Program-made: the position numbers and the translations under genes | Origin: Ignavibacteriaceae bacterium | GTDB taxonomy: Bacteria > Bacteroidota > Ignavibacteria > Ignavibacteriales > Ignavibacteriaceae | NCBI GenBank assembly: GCA_013388525.1 | Contig: JACAFA010000240.1 | Location: 1-53,536, forward strand | Length of the DNA stretch: 53,536 bases | Direction: 5' to 3' | Notes under the pieces: generated by a model | Database searches by the model: none | Told to the model about the DNA's origin: nothing | What the model saw: only the letters and a program-made list of their open reading frames with translations | In this document: positions 1 to 7,831 of the stretch, in pieces | How positions within the stretch are numbered: position 1 is the stretch's first letter | How the letters are laid out: every line of letters starts with the position of its first letter

Positions 1-347
1 CTTTTTCCCATAGGAACATTCGAAATTTCTTTGTAGCGGTAACCAGAACTACAAAAGCAATTTTCTTGTCCACAGTTCATATAATAACATTTACCAAACG
101 GATAATGGATACCATCGACAATTAAATCTGTTCTACTATTTCCGCAAACTATGGAATATGAATATATTTCTTCGCGAACTTTTCCATAAAAAGGCATCCT
201 AAGCCATAAACTATCAGGGCTTGCACTTTCAGGTTCCTGCATTTCAAACTTTTCTGCATCAAGAGCAATTTAATCTTTTATTACAACTTGCGAATAAATG
301 TTCAAGTTAAATGCCACAAAAATTAATAGCGTTATTCTTTTAAACAT
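1..347 (-). pseudogene. Secreted hypothetical protein, interrupted by an in-frame stop (partial)
   Basis: A reading frame starts with ATG at 347 and runs off the left edge. Its first 20 or so residues (MFKRITLLIFVAFNLNIYSQ) look like a Sec signal peptide. Codon 26 is TAA (270-272), yet the same frame stays open for about 90 further codons and reads like a real Cys-rich secreted domain, with CGN, YYMNCGQENCFC and PFGKCYYM segments. The simplest reading is a nonsense mutation or a sequencing error in a small exported protein. Two separate genes are possible but less likely, because the signal peptide would then have no cargo. I do not recognise the family, and the C-terminus lies outside the window. 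Confidence 0.5.
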
Positions 348-565
348 AGCAAAACCCTTTGAAATAGATATAACACAGTTAAGCCTGGAACGCACTTAAG
401 GAAGGAGGTTGAAGATAATCTGTTGAGGTACATTTTCTGTTACCTTGAATAGATTAATAAATTGTTTTATTACCTGTAGAAATTAGGTAAAAAAAAATGA
501 AAGTCAAGCAGTAAAGTCAAATCTTTTTCTAATGAATTTAGTTGGCTGACAACAATTAATAAAAA

Positions 566-600
566 AAATCGCAATTCCTTTACTTTAAGAATTGCGATTT
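566..600 (-). terminator. Rho-independent terminator of glnA
   Basis: A perfect 12-bp inverted repeat (AAATCGCAATTC / GAATTGCGATTT) has an 11-base loop. Read on the minus strand it is followed by a run of T residues. It lies about 50 bases beyond the glnA stop codon, so it fits as the end of the lrp-glnA transcript. Confidence 0.8.
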
Positions 601-609
601 CAATTTAAG

Positions 610-642
610 ATTGCTTCGTCCCGCTAAGGCGGGATTCGCAAT
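610..642. repeat. REP-like imperfect palindrome
   Basis: An ATTGC...GCAAT outer stem and a CCCGC...GCGGG inner stem form a GC-rich hairpin in otherwise AT-rich DNA. It sits between the glnA stop codon and its terminator. The sequence resembles short hairpin repeats scattered between genes in this bacterial group, but only one copy is visible in the window. Confidence 0.45.
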
Positions 643-650
643 GACATTCT

Positions 651-2078
651 TTAAACGTCGTAGTACATTCCAAACTCAAACGGATGAGGTTGAAGTGCCA
701 TTGGTTTAATTTCTTTTTCGATCTTGTATTTAATCCAGGTTTCAATCACATCTTCTGTAAAGACATCGCCCTTTAATAAATACTCGTGATCGTTTGCAAG
801 AGCTTTTATTGCTTCATTCAAACTGCCCGGAGTAGAAGGAACATTCTTTAATTCTTCCGGAGGCATATCATAAATATCTTTATCAAGCGGTTCGCCCGGA
901 TCAATACGATTTATTATTCCATCCAGACCAGCCATCAGCATCGCAGAGAATGCAAGATATGGATTTGCAGAAGGATCGGGACAACGAAACTCAACTCGCT
1001 TTGCCTTCGGACTTGTTGAATACATAGGAATTCTAACTGCAGCACTTCTGTTTCTTTGTGAGTAAGCAAGATTAACCGGAGCTTCAAATCCAGGGACTAA
1101 TCTTTTATAAGAGTTGGTTGTTGGATTTGCAAAAGCACAAAGCGAAGCTGCGTGTTTCAACAATCCACCAATGAAATAAAGTGCATCATCACTCAAACCT
1201 GCATAACCGGGTCCGGCAAAAAGTGGTTTTCCTTTTTTCCACAAACTTGTATGAACATGCATTCCGCTTCCATTATCACCTTGAATTGGTTTGGGCATAT
1301 AGGTAACAGTTTTATTCCATTTTTTCGCAGTGTTCTTCACGATATACTTGAACATTAAAAGCTGATCAGCGGATTTAACAAGTGGTGCAAAACGCAAATC
1401 AATTTCGCACTGACCTCCGCTTGCTACTTCGTGATGCTGTGCCTCAACATCAATTCCGCAATTCATTAGATTTACGACCATATCATTTCTTAAATCCATT
1501 AAAGCGTCAGTTGGCGGAACGGGGAAATAACCCTCTTTGTATCTTGGCTTGTAACCAAGATTTGGACTCTCTTCTCTTCCTGAATTCCATCTTCCTTCAA
1601 TTGAATCAACGTGATAAAAACTTCCGTTAGGTTTTGAATCAAATCTCACATCATCGAAAATAAAAAATTCAGCTTCGGGCCCATAATAAACTGTGTCTGC
1701 AATACCGGTTGATTTCAGATGCGCTTCAGCTTTCTGAGCAATGTTTCTCGGGCAGCGCGAATATTTTTCTTTCGTTGCGGGTTCATAAACATCACATATT
1801 AAACTTGCAGTTGGTGATTCGATAAATGGATCAAGAAATAAAGTTTCGGGATCAGGAATAATCAACATATCACTTTCGTTTATAGCTTTCCAGCCTCTAA
1901 TTGATGAACCGTCAAATCCATATCCATCAACAAAAGAGTCTGCATCAAACTGTGTAACCGGAACAGTAAAATGCTGCCACTGCCCGGGGAAGTCCATAAA
2001 TTTTAAATCAATAAATTTGATTTTCTTTGTCTTGATAAAGCTGAGCACATTTTCAATCGCGCTCGGAGATTTTGCCAT
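651..2078 (-). CDS. glnA: Type I glutamine synthetase
   Basis: Glutamine synthetase makes glutamine from glutamate, ammonia and ATP in the cytoplasm and is the main ammonia-assimilating enzyme. The 475-residue length matches bacterial GSI. An N-terminal beta-Grasp region contains FDGSSIRGW; the catalytic domain contains the metal/ATP motifs [24 protein letters not shown] and the glutamate-binding NRSAAVRIP segment. Near the C-terminus the IYDMPPEE segment keeps a tyrosine (about residue 403) at the place where enteric GSI is adenylylated. It is the second gene after an Lrp/AsnC regulator, 23 bases apart, and ends in a strong hairpin terminator. A glnD-like gene elsewhere in the window fits PII-linked control, although glnE and glnB are not seen here. 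Confidence 0.97.
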   Translation of the reverse strand: MAKSPSAIENVLSFIKTKKIKFIDLKFMDFPGQWQHFTVPVTQFDADSFVDGYGFDGSSIRGWKAINESDMLIIPDPETLFLDPFIESPTASLICDVYEPATKEKYSRCPRNIAQKAEAHLKSTGIADTVYYGPEAEFFIFDDVRFDSKPNGSFYHVDSIEGRWNSGREESPNLGYKPRYKEGYFPVPPTDALMDLRNDMVVNLMNCGIDVEAQHHEVASGGQCEIDLRFAPLVKSADQLLMFKYIVKNTAKKWNKTVTYMPKPIQGDNGSGMHVHTSLWKKGKPLFAGPGYAGLSDDALYFIGGLLKHAASLCAFANPTTNSYKRLVPGFEAPVNLAYSQRNRSAAVRIPMYSTSPKAKRVEFRCPDPSANPYLAFSAMLMAGLDGIINRIDPGEPLDKDIYDMPPEELKNVPSTPGSLNEAIKALANDHEYLLKGDVFTEDVIETWIKYKIEKEIKPMALQPHPFEFGMYYDV

Positions 2079-2101
2079 GTTATTTTTCCTTTTTATTGTG
2101 T

Positions 2102-2548
2102 TTAAATATTAATTGATGTTGTTTCTTTAATTGTTGATAGCACATAAGTTGTTTTTGTCCCTGTAACACCGGGCCAGGTTTGAACTTCGCTAAGAAGTTT
2201 TTCCAACGCTGCAGTATTTTTAACAAGCACTTTCAAAAGATGTGAACCTTCACCAAGAACCGAATGACATTCAAGAATATTTGGGTGCTTGTCAACTTGT
2301 TTTATCAAATCTTTGTAATGTTTTGATGAATCCATCATAACCAGAATAAATGCAAGTATATCATAACCAAAAACCTGTTTGTTGACTTTAGTATAATAAC
2401 CTTCAATGATTTTATTATCTTCAAGTTTCTTCAACCTTTCACTTACGGATGGAACAGAGAGTCCAACTTGTTCAGCCAGTTCATTTCGTTTTGTTCTCCC
2501 GTTTTGCTGAAGAGTTTGAAGAATTTTAATATCTGAATCGTCAAGCAT
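2102..2548 (-). CDS. Lrp/AsnC family transcriptional regulator
   Basis: This is a 148-residue feast/famine regulator. Residues 1-60 form the HTH ([18 protein letters not shown]..., with [14 protein letters not shown] as recognition helix); the rest is the RAM ligand-binding and oligomerisation domain ending in the expected [16 protein letters not shown] strand. Length and layout are typical. It is the first gene of a two-gene operon with glnA, so control of glutamine synthetase and of itself in response to an amino acid is the natural inference. The effector cannot be read from the sequence. No unusual residues were noticed. Confidence 0.93.
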   Translation of the reverse strand: MLDDSDIKILQTLQQNGRTKRNELAEQVGLSVPSVSERLKKLEDNKIIEGYYTKVNKQVFGYDILAFILVMMDSSKHYKDLIKQVDKHPNILECHSVLGEGSHLLKVLVKNTAALEKLLSEVQTWPGVTGTKTTYVLSTIKETTSINI

Positions 2549-2812
2549 ATAGAATTTGTTTTAATATGATATAATTGGCAGCAAAAATATAATTTTGATA
2601 CATCTCTTCCAAATAAAATAAGGTGTAATTGTTTATTAACCTTAAAATTTTAGGGAATATTGGTTTATTATAATATTTATTTAGAAATAATACTCACTTA
2701 GGTTAACTAATATTATGCCAGTTGGGAATTTTATGCTGGTTCAACAATGATTATTATCTGGATATAGTGAACAGGTAGGAATTTCAGAGAAGAATATTGC
2801 AATTATCAGGAT

Positions 2813-2965
2813 TCATTCAGAATGAATATCATCTTCAATACTTTTCTTCGCTTTTTTCTTTTCGGATTTTCTGTCGTAAGACTTTTTATCCTTCTCAACC
2901 TTGGGTGGTTTTTGAGGAACAGGAATCCGTTTCCTTTTCTTTTTAACTATGATTTTACTTTTCAT
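2813..2965 (-). CDS. Small basic hypothetical protein (50 aa)
   Basis: A 50-codon frame from ATG at 2965 to TGA at 2813 encodes a very Lys/Arg-rich peptide with a central VPQKPPKVEKDKKSYDRK segment and an acidic end (EDDIHSE). It has no signal peptide or membrane segment. It lies 53 bases downstream of the DUF5989-like gene on the same strand, with a large hairpin repeat in between, so co-transcription with the carbamoyltransferase cassette is uncertain. The composition suggests nucleic-acid or ribosome binding, but that is only a guess. I think similar short RKRxPVPQKPPK peptides occur in related bacteria; this could not be checked. Confidence 0.6.
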   Translation of the reverse strand: MKSKIIVKKKRKRIPVPQKPPKVEKDKKSYDRKSEKKKAKKSIEDDIHSE

Positions 2966-2975
2966 AAAAAATTAT

Positions 2976-3019
2976 ATTCGTGAATTAGTGGCTTTCTTTT
3001 TTGCCACGAATGCACGAAT
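2976..3019. repeat. Long hairpin repeat at the end of the DUF5989 gene
   Basis: Two 17-base arms (2976-2992 and 3003-3019) are complementary apart from two mismatches and enclose a T-rich 10-base loop. The right arm touches the stop codon of the DUF5989-like gene. It could end or stabilise the carbamoyltransferase operon transcript. It has the look of an interspersed palindromic repeat. Confidence 0.6.
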
Positions 3020-3177
3020 TAAAATATCGCATAAATAAATGGAGCTAAGGCAGAACCTTGAGTCAAAATAATTAATCCACCAAGCAGAAGAAGTAAAATT
3101 AAAATCGGTGCAAGCCACCATTTTTTTCTAACCTTAAGAAAATCCCACAGTTCAGATAGTATTGAAAGTTTGCTCAT
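3019..3177 (-). CDS. DUF5989 / SxtK-like small membrane protein (52 aa)
   Basis: A 52-codon frame starts with ATG at 3177 behind an AAGGAAATAAAA ribosome-binding site. The peptide has an amphipathic N-terminus (LSILSELWDFLKVRKKWW) and one strongly hydrophobic helix (about residues 22-39), then TQGSALAPFIYAIF. The pattern SELWxFLKVRKKxW...LTQGSAxAPFIY is what I recall for the DUF5989 family, the small partner found with SxtJ and carbamoyltransferases; SxtK of saxitoxin clusters is similar in size and position. Here it is the third gene after the carbamoyltransferase and SxtJ-like protein. Two short palindromes fill the 126 bases before it. Its biochemical role is unknown. Confidence 0.8.
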   Translation of the reverse strand: MSKLSILSELWDFLKVRKKWWLAPILILLLLLGGLIILTQGSALAPFIYAIF

Positions 3178-3197
3178 TTTTATTTCCTTGATATTCC

Positions 3198-3218
3198 ATT
3201 CCGAACTTGTTTCGGAAT
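3198..3218. repeat. Short perfect palindrome ATTCCGAA/TTCGGAAT
   Basis: An 8-bp perfect inverted repeat with a 5-base loop lies just upstream of the DUF5989-like gene, inside the operon. On the plus strand it is followed by CTTTTT. It resembles short hairpin repeats scattered between genes in this group. Confidence 0.5.
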
Positions 3219-3260
3219 CTTTTTAGTAATTATAAAAGTACGCTGTTATAAGTCAAGATC

Positions 3261-3294
3261 CTGAAACCTGCCTACTGCAGTCAGGCAAGTTCAG
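3261..3294. repeat. REP-like palindrome with CTGAA/TTCAG ends
   Basis: CTGAA and TTCAG arms enclose a second inverted repeat (CCTGCC...GGCAAG around CTGCAG). It lies between the SxtJ-like and DUF5989-like genes. Together with the neighbouring palindrome at 3198-3218 it makes this short gap almost entirely repeat sequence. Confidence 0.45.
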
Positions 3295-3303
3295 CATAAA
3301 TAT

Positions 3304-3720
3304 TCAAAATTGTCTTTCGTAATCTATTGGTTTTTTTTGAACGATTGTACGTTTTTCCCAATAAGTTTTAGCTGATTTATCATAATTCAAAATCATAAAC
3401 TTTTTGCCAACAAGTTTAGCTAAAATTCCGATTGGTGTTAATACAAGATAAAATAAAATTGTTAAAATTACTCTGGACATAATGAAGCCCAGAACTATTG
3501 CCAAACTCATCCAGATTCTGTTTAATGGTTTAAGAATCTTTGGAAGTACAGCACCAAATAAAAATAATAGTCCACCGATAATTGCGAAGAAAATTGCTGA
3601 TGGTTTTTCAAAATAAAATAATAACAGACCAATTGCCAGAAGCACTCCACCGACAGTCAGACCAAATTTCCGGAGATCTCTTTCAGATTCTTTTATGTGT
3701 TTGAATTCTTCTTTAAACAT
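3304..3720 (-). CDS. SxtJ-like integral membrane protein
   Basis: This 138-residue protein has a charged cytoplasmic-looking start (MFKEEFKHIKESERDLRKF) followed by about four hydrophobic segments (roughly residues 20-37, 41-60, 70-86 and 87-105) and a basic tail with YWEKR. Small membrane proteins of this form, called SxtJ family after the saxitoxin gene cluster, commonly follow NodU-type carbamoyltransferases. Its start lies 2 bases after the carbamoyltransferase stop codon, which is strong evidence of joint translation. A small DUF5989-like gene follows. It may anchor the carbamoyltransferase at the membrane or move the substrate; no catalytic motif is visible. Confidence 0.8.
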   Translation of the reverse strand: MFKEEFKHIKESERDLRKFGLTVGGVLLAIGLLLFYFEKPSAIFFAIIGGLLFLFGAVLPKILKPLNRIWMSLAIVLGFIMSRVILTILFYLVLTPIGILAKLVGKKFMILNYDKSAKTYWEKRTIVQKKPIDYERQF

Positions 3721-3722
3721 TA

Positions 3723-5555
3723 CTAATCCAGCGCAAATTCTTTTTTCCAGTCAGTATCTTTTTCCAGTGGTTTCTGATCTTCTTTTGCAAGAAGATAATT
3801 TCCAAGAACCAGGTAATCGATATTCGTTCTCATAAAACATTTATACGCATCTGCAGGAGTGCAAACAATTGGTTCTCCTCTCACATTAAATGAGGTATTT
3901 ATGATAACTGCACAACCGGTATCTTTCTCAAACTGTTCAATAAGTTTATAGTATCTTGGATTGGATTCTTTGTGAACTGTTTGAAGTCTTGCAGAATAAT
4001 CAACGTGAGTAATTGCAGGGATATCGGAACGAACAACATTTAGCTTGTCAATTCCCCAAAGCTTTTCCTCTTCATCTGTCATTTTAATTCTGCGTTCTTT
4101 TTTTACATCAGCAACCTGAAGCATATACGGGCTTTCTTTTTCAAACTCAAAGTAATCACTAACTTTCTCATAAAGCACTGATGGAGCAAATGGTCTGAAT
4201 CCTTCTCTGAATTTTATTTTTATATTCATCAATGCCTGCATCTTAGGCGAACGTGCATCACCAATTATTGAACGGGCACCGAGTGCGCGTGGACCAAATT
4301 CCATCCTTCCATCAAACCAGCCGATGACTTTTTCTTCAGCGATAAGTTTTGAAACTGTTTTAATTAGTTCATCCTCATCTAATTTCCGGGCAGGATAATT
4401 ATTTCTCTGAATGAATGAATAAATTTCATCATCACTGAACTCCGGTCCGAGATATGAGCCTTTCTGTGAATCAGATTTGTCATCTGTAATTCTTGGATTT
4501 CCGAGATAACAGTGCCATCCGACAAGAGCGGCACCCAATGCACCGCCAGCATCACCAGCAGCAGGTTGAATCCAGATATTTTCGAAAGGACCTTCACGTA
4601 GAAGTTTTCCATTCGCTACACAGTTTAAAGCAACTCCTCCTGCTAGTACTAAATTTTTCATTCCGGTTTCTTTATAAACGTGATTTCCCATCTTTAAAAC
4701 TATTTCTTCTGTAACTTCCTGAAGTGATCTGGCAATATCCATATCCTTTTGTGTAAGATTTGTTTCAGGAACTCTAGGAGGTCCGCCAAAAAGTTTGTCG
4801 AACTTACTATTGGTCATCGTCAAGCCCTGACAGTAATTGAAGTAATTTATGTTCATTCTGAATGAACCATCATCTTTAACGTCTATCAGATGATCATAAA
4901 TTAATTTTTTATAATTTGGTGCTCCGTACGGTGCAAGTCCCATCACTTTGTATTCGCCTGAGTTAACTTTAAACCCGGTATAATATGTAAATGCGGAATA
5001 TAAAAGTCCCAGTGAATGAGGAAATTTAATTTCTGCCCAAAGCTCAATTAAATTATCTCTGCCAATACCATAACTGCTGGTTGTCCACTCACCTACTCCA
5101 TCCATTGTGAGAATTGCAGCCTCTTTATATGGTGATGGAAAGAATGCTGATGCAGCATGAGATTCGTGATGTTCAGGAAAAATTATTTTGCCATCATAAC
5201 CAAGCTCGTTCTTTATCAATTCTTTCATCCATAACTTCTCTTTTATCCATAAAGGCATTGCTTTGATGAAGGATTTAATACCAACCGGTGCGAAAGTAAG
5301 ATAAGTTTCAAGAAGGCGTTCGAATTTCAGAAACGGTTTGTCATAAAATGCAACTAGATCAAGTTCAGAACTTTTTATTCCAGCATACTTCAAACAAAAA
5401 TCGATGGCAAGTTTTGGAAACCGATGATCATGTTTCTTCCGGGAGAAACGTTCTTCCTGAGCTGCAGCGAGAATTTCTCCATCTTTTACAATACAAGCTG
5501 CGCTGTCGTGATAATATGCTGAGATGCCGAGTATGTAAATATTTTTCTTGTTCAA
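3723..5555 (-). CDS. Carbamoyltransferase, NodU/CmcH/SxtI type
   Basis: The family transfers a carbamoyl group from carbamoyl phosphate, through an adenylated intermediate, to a hydroxyl of a sugar or small molecule. The N-terminal part has the ASKHA-like fold start (ILGISAYYHDSAACIV, H16/D17), EERFSR near residue 35, HHESHAASAFF around residue 130 and the LTMDGVGEW loop. The C-terminal YrdC/HypF-like half has FGPRALGARSI at about 420 and the closing SFNVRGEPIVCTP segment. The 610-residue length is typical. It lies 22 bases after a parvulin gene and 2 bases before the SxtJ-like gene. The acceptor is unknown; the neighbouring envelope proteins suggest a surface or exported molecule. Confidence 0.93.
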   Translation of the reverse strand: MNKKNIYILGISAYYHDSAACIVKDGEILAAAQEERFSRKKHDHRFPKLAIDFCLKYAGIKSSELDLVAFYDKPFLKFERLLETYLTFAPVGIKSFIKAMPLWIKEKLWMKELIKNELGYDGKIIFPEHHESHAASAFFPSPYKEAAILTMDGVGEWTTSSYGIGRDNLIELWAEIKFPHSLGLLYSAFTYYTGFKVNSGEYKVMGLAPYGAPNYKKLIYDHLIDVKDDGSFRMNINYFNYCQGLTMTNSKFDKLFGGPPRVPETNLTQKDMDIARSLQEVTEEIVLKMGNHVYKETGMKNLVLAGGVALNCVANGKLLREGPFENIWIQPAAGDAGGALGAALVGWHCYLGNPRITDDKSDSQKGSYLGPEFSDDEIYSFIQRNNYPARKLDEDELIKTVSKLIAEEKVIGWFDGRMEFGPRALGARSIIGDARSPKMQALMNIKIKFREGFRPFAPSVLYEKVSDYFEFEKESPYMLQVADVKKERRIKMTDEEEKLWGIDKLNVVRSDIPAITHVDYSARLQTVHKESNPRYYKLIEQFEKDTGCAVIINTSFNVRGEPIVCTPADAYKCFMRTNIDYLVLGNYLLAKEDQKPLEKDTDWKKEFALD

Positions 5556-5577
5556 TAATTAATTTTTTTGATAAATC

Positions 5578-7419
5578 TTAAGGTGCAAGGTTCTCTTGTT
5601 CCTGCCAGAATTTAAACCATATATAATTTGGTGGTGTCAGAGGAACTGCCAATAATTTACCCCCAAAACCAAAATTGCGATAAACAACTGTTGTAGTATT
5701 AAAAACTTTAATTGATCTCAAAATTTCTTCATTAATCTGAAAATTATACTTGTTTGCGAGCTGAAGGGTTTTTTTAATTATCGCATCGCTGTATTTTTTA
5801 GATTTTAGTTCAACTTTCAGAAGATCTTTTCTCTGTTCAAAATTTTGTTTTGTAAAATTTTTTGTTTCTTTTTTCTCAATTAGTTTAAAAAGCGAATAAC
5901 CCTCCTGAACTTTAATCGGTCCATACATTTCACCTACATTCATCAACGATGCCTTACTTCCAATTTCACCGTATTCTTTGCTATTAAAAAATCCCAATTC
6001 ACCGTTATTTTTTTTTGCTTCTTCTCTTGTTGTGTATTTGACTGCTAATTCTCTGAAATCTGCTCCATCTTTAAGTTTATCCAGTACCGTACGAATAATA
6101 TCAAGATTATCTGTAAGAACTTCAATTATTTTTACTTCAATTGTTAAAGAAGTATCTCCGTCTCTTTTAAGAAAATATTCGTAAGTTTCATCATCCGTTA
6201 CTTCAATAGAATCTCTAATTTTATTACGAAGCGCTTCACTTAAAAAATAGGATTTCCAGATATTTAGATAACGTCTGACTTCCGGAAGATTTTGTAATCC
6301 TCGCTTGTAACCTTCGCTTGCGAGCAGTTCGTGTTCAATAAATCGTTTTACATAAAAGTTTAATCTGCCTCTGATATGGTCATTATCAAGAGAGTCAACA
6401 TAAAATTTTTCAATTGAAAGTTCCTGGAGGAAATCATCAATCGTTGCTGTCTGGTTGTTCACTTTGATAAATACAGAATTTAAAGTCTCCTGACCCAAAG
6501 CTGCTTCTATTTTGTAAAGATCATCTGAATTAAGATAAATTTTGTCTCCGGCGGAAATATTTTCTTTCAAACTCCGGAATTTGAGAGCCTGAATAACGGG
6601 TTCGGACAATCTAAACAAAAGCTCCCGGTTTGTCTCAGCATTAACATTCGTAAAAAAATTTGAATAAAAAGATTTATATAAACTATCTGTTATGGTTGCT
6701 TCTGCAACTTTAAGCACATATTTTTTTTGCTCTTCTGACTCATGAGCATTTTCAATAATTTTTTGGTCAATTGAAAGCAGTCGAAAAATATACCAGCCAT
6801 TCGGAGCTTTTAGCGGTTCTGTTATTTCCCCGGGTTTAAGACCGTATAACTTATCTTCAACAGCCTTATCCATCTGACCATAACTTACATTGTACGGTTT
6901 TTCCTGTAAACCGCTCTCTGGTCTCTGAAGAAAGATTGAATAAAAATCTGTTCCACTTTTAAGTTGATTATAGATTTTAAAGATTTCACTTTCATCATTT
7001 GAAAAAATATAATGTAAATCAAGTATTAAACTGTTTCTTCGAAATGCCTCAGATAAATAATTTTCTGAGAGCTGAACTTTGTTTAAAATATTTTCTCTGT
7101 AGAGTGCATCACGCACACACATTTTTTCAACAGCCTTATAGGTAGATTTAATCAATTCAGAATTGTCTAAGCCCATCGATTCAGCTTCTAGCGCCCAGAG
7201 TTTTTCAGCAATAATGGAATATAATAATTCTTTTTTCAGAGCATCTTCGGTACCCTTCACTCCTGCGTATAGCTGAGGAGTAAGTTCATACCTTTCTATG
7301 AATTCACTCTCGGAAATAATCTCGCTGCCAATTTTTGCAATTACTTTTTGATCAGCCGGTTGTGACCAGCTAAATTGAACTGAAAACAGAAGCAGTAATA
7401 GTATGAGCCGAATATTCAT
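5578..7419 (-). CDS. SurA-like periplasmic peptidyl-prolyl isomerase (two parvulin domains)
   Basis: A signal peptide (LILLLLLFSVQFSWSQ) is followed by a SurA N-like segment beginning KVIAKIGSEIISESEFIERY, then a first degenerate rotamase-like domain (about residues 130-215, ending LKAPNGWYIFRLL). A clear PpiC-type parvulin domain (about residues 425-520) contains NNGELGFFNSKEYG and GPIKVQEGYSLFKLIE. The role expected is chaperoning or prolyl isomerisation of exported proteins in the periplasm. It is the first gene of the carbamoyltransferase operon and diverges from the three SGNH genes, which may be clients. At 613 residues it is longer than E. coli SurA. Confidence 0.87.
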   Translation of the reverse strand: MNIRLILLLLLFSVQFSWSQPADQKVIAKIGSEIISESEFIERYELTPQLYAGVKGTEDALKKELLYSIIAEKLWALEAESMGLDNSELIKSTYKAVEKMCVRDALYRENILNKVQLSENYLSEAFRRNSLILDLHYIFSNDESEIFKIYNQLKSGTDFYSIFLQRPESGLQEKPYNVSYGQMDKAVEDKLYGLKPGEITEPLKAPNGWYIFRLLSIDQKIIENAHESEEQKKYVLKVAEATITDSLYKSFYSNFFTNVNAETNRELLFRLSEPVIQALKFRSLKENISAGDKIYLNSDDLYKIEAALGQETLNSVFIKVNNQTATIDDFLQELSIEKFYVDSLDNDHIRGRLNFYVKRFIEHELLASEGYKRGLQNLPEVRRYLNIWKSYFLSEALRNKIRDSIEVTDDETYEYFLKRDGDTSLTIEVKIIEVLTDNLDIIRTVLDKLKDGADFRELAVKYTTREEAKKNNGELGFFNSKEYGEIGSKASLMNVGEMYGPIKVQEGYSLFKLIEKKETKNFTKQNFEQRKDLLKVELKSKKYSDAIIKKTLQLANKYNFQINEEILRSIKVFNTTTVVYRNFGFGGKLLAVPLTPPNYIWFKFWQEQENLAP

Positions 7420-7831
7420 TAAATAATGTTCTATAAAACTTTTGATGGATACTAGCTTTGTTGAATAAATCCTCTGATTTAGTTACTCACCCTACGCAAA
7501 CAGAGAGATGGCATCTTTTGTTAAAGAAAATTGCCCGCACTACACTATTGACATTGTGGTTTATCGCTTAAATCAAGTCAAAAGGAAGATGCCATCTCTT
7601 CGATATTTACTTTCTGGGTAACGTGATATCGTAAATTATCTATTCAAACGTTGCTAAAATAGGGATATTATGATAAACGAGGTAAGTCAAAAGGAATCTT
7701 AAAAACAGAATTGAAATGGTAACTAATCCTAATTTTTCTACTTCGTTTGCCATAATTTTAAGATTGTAATTCATATTTTTCTAATGATATTATAACCGAT
7801 TTATGTCTTTGTTATTAAGCTAAAAAATTTT
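7420..7831. other. Divergent intergenic region, foldase/carbamoyltransferase versus SGNH genes
   Basis: Some 410 bases separate two divergent operons and must hold both promoters, which I could not place with confidence. The main structure is the long inverted repeat at 7504-7599. A second copy of its AAGTCAAAAGGAA edge lies near 7685. A 37-codon minus-strand frame (7640-7753) was seen but not accepted as a gene. Confidence 0.5.
7504..7599. repeat. 14-bp perfect inverted repeat, MITE-like
   Basis: AGAGATGGCATCTT (7504-7517) and its exact complement AAGATGCCATCTCT (7586-7599) flank 68 bases of non-coding DNA; imperfect complementarity continues inward (CTTTTG/CAAAAGG). The arms and small size suggest a miniature inverted-repeat element or a large regulatory stem in the divergent promoter region. 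No transposase is present. Confidence 0.65.

Larger units (their letters stand above)
348..650. other. Intergenic region between glnA and the broken secreted gene
   Basis: About 300 bases without a coding frame that I can support. The half nearest glnA holds a REP-like hairpin (610-642) and the glnA terminator (566-600). The rest is AT-rich; a short inverted repeat, TTACCT/AGGTAA, lies near 469-489 and has no clear role. Nothing else is recognised. Confidence 0.5.

Noticed and set aside
7640..7753. 37-codon minus-strand frame with a hydrophobic segment, in the divergent region
   Set aside because: Too short to exceed chance in AT-rich DNA, with no clear ribosome-binding site and no recognised pattern.
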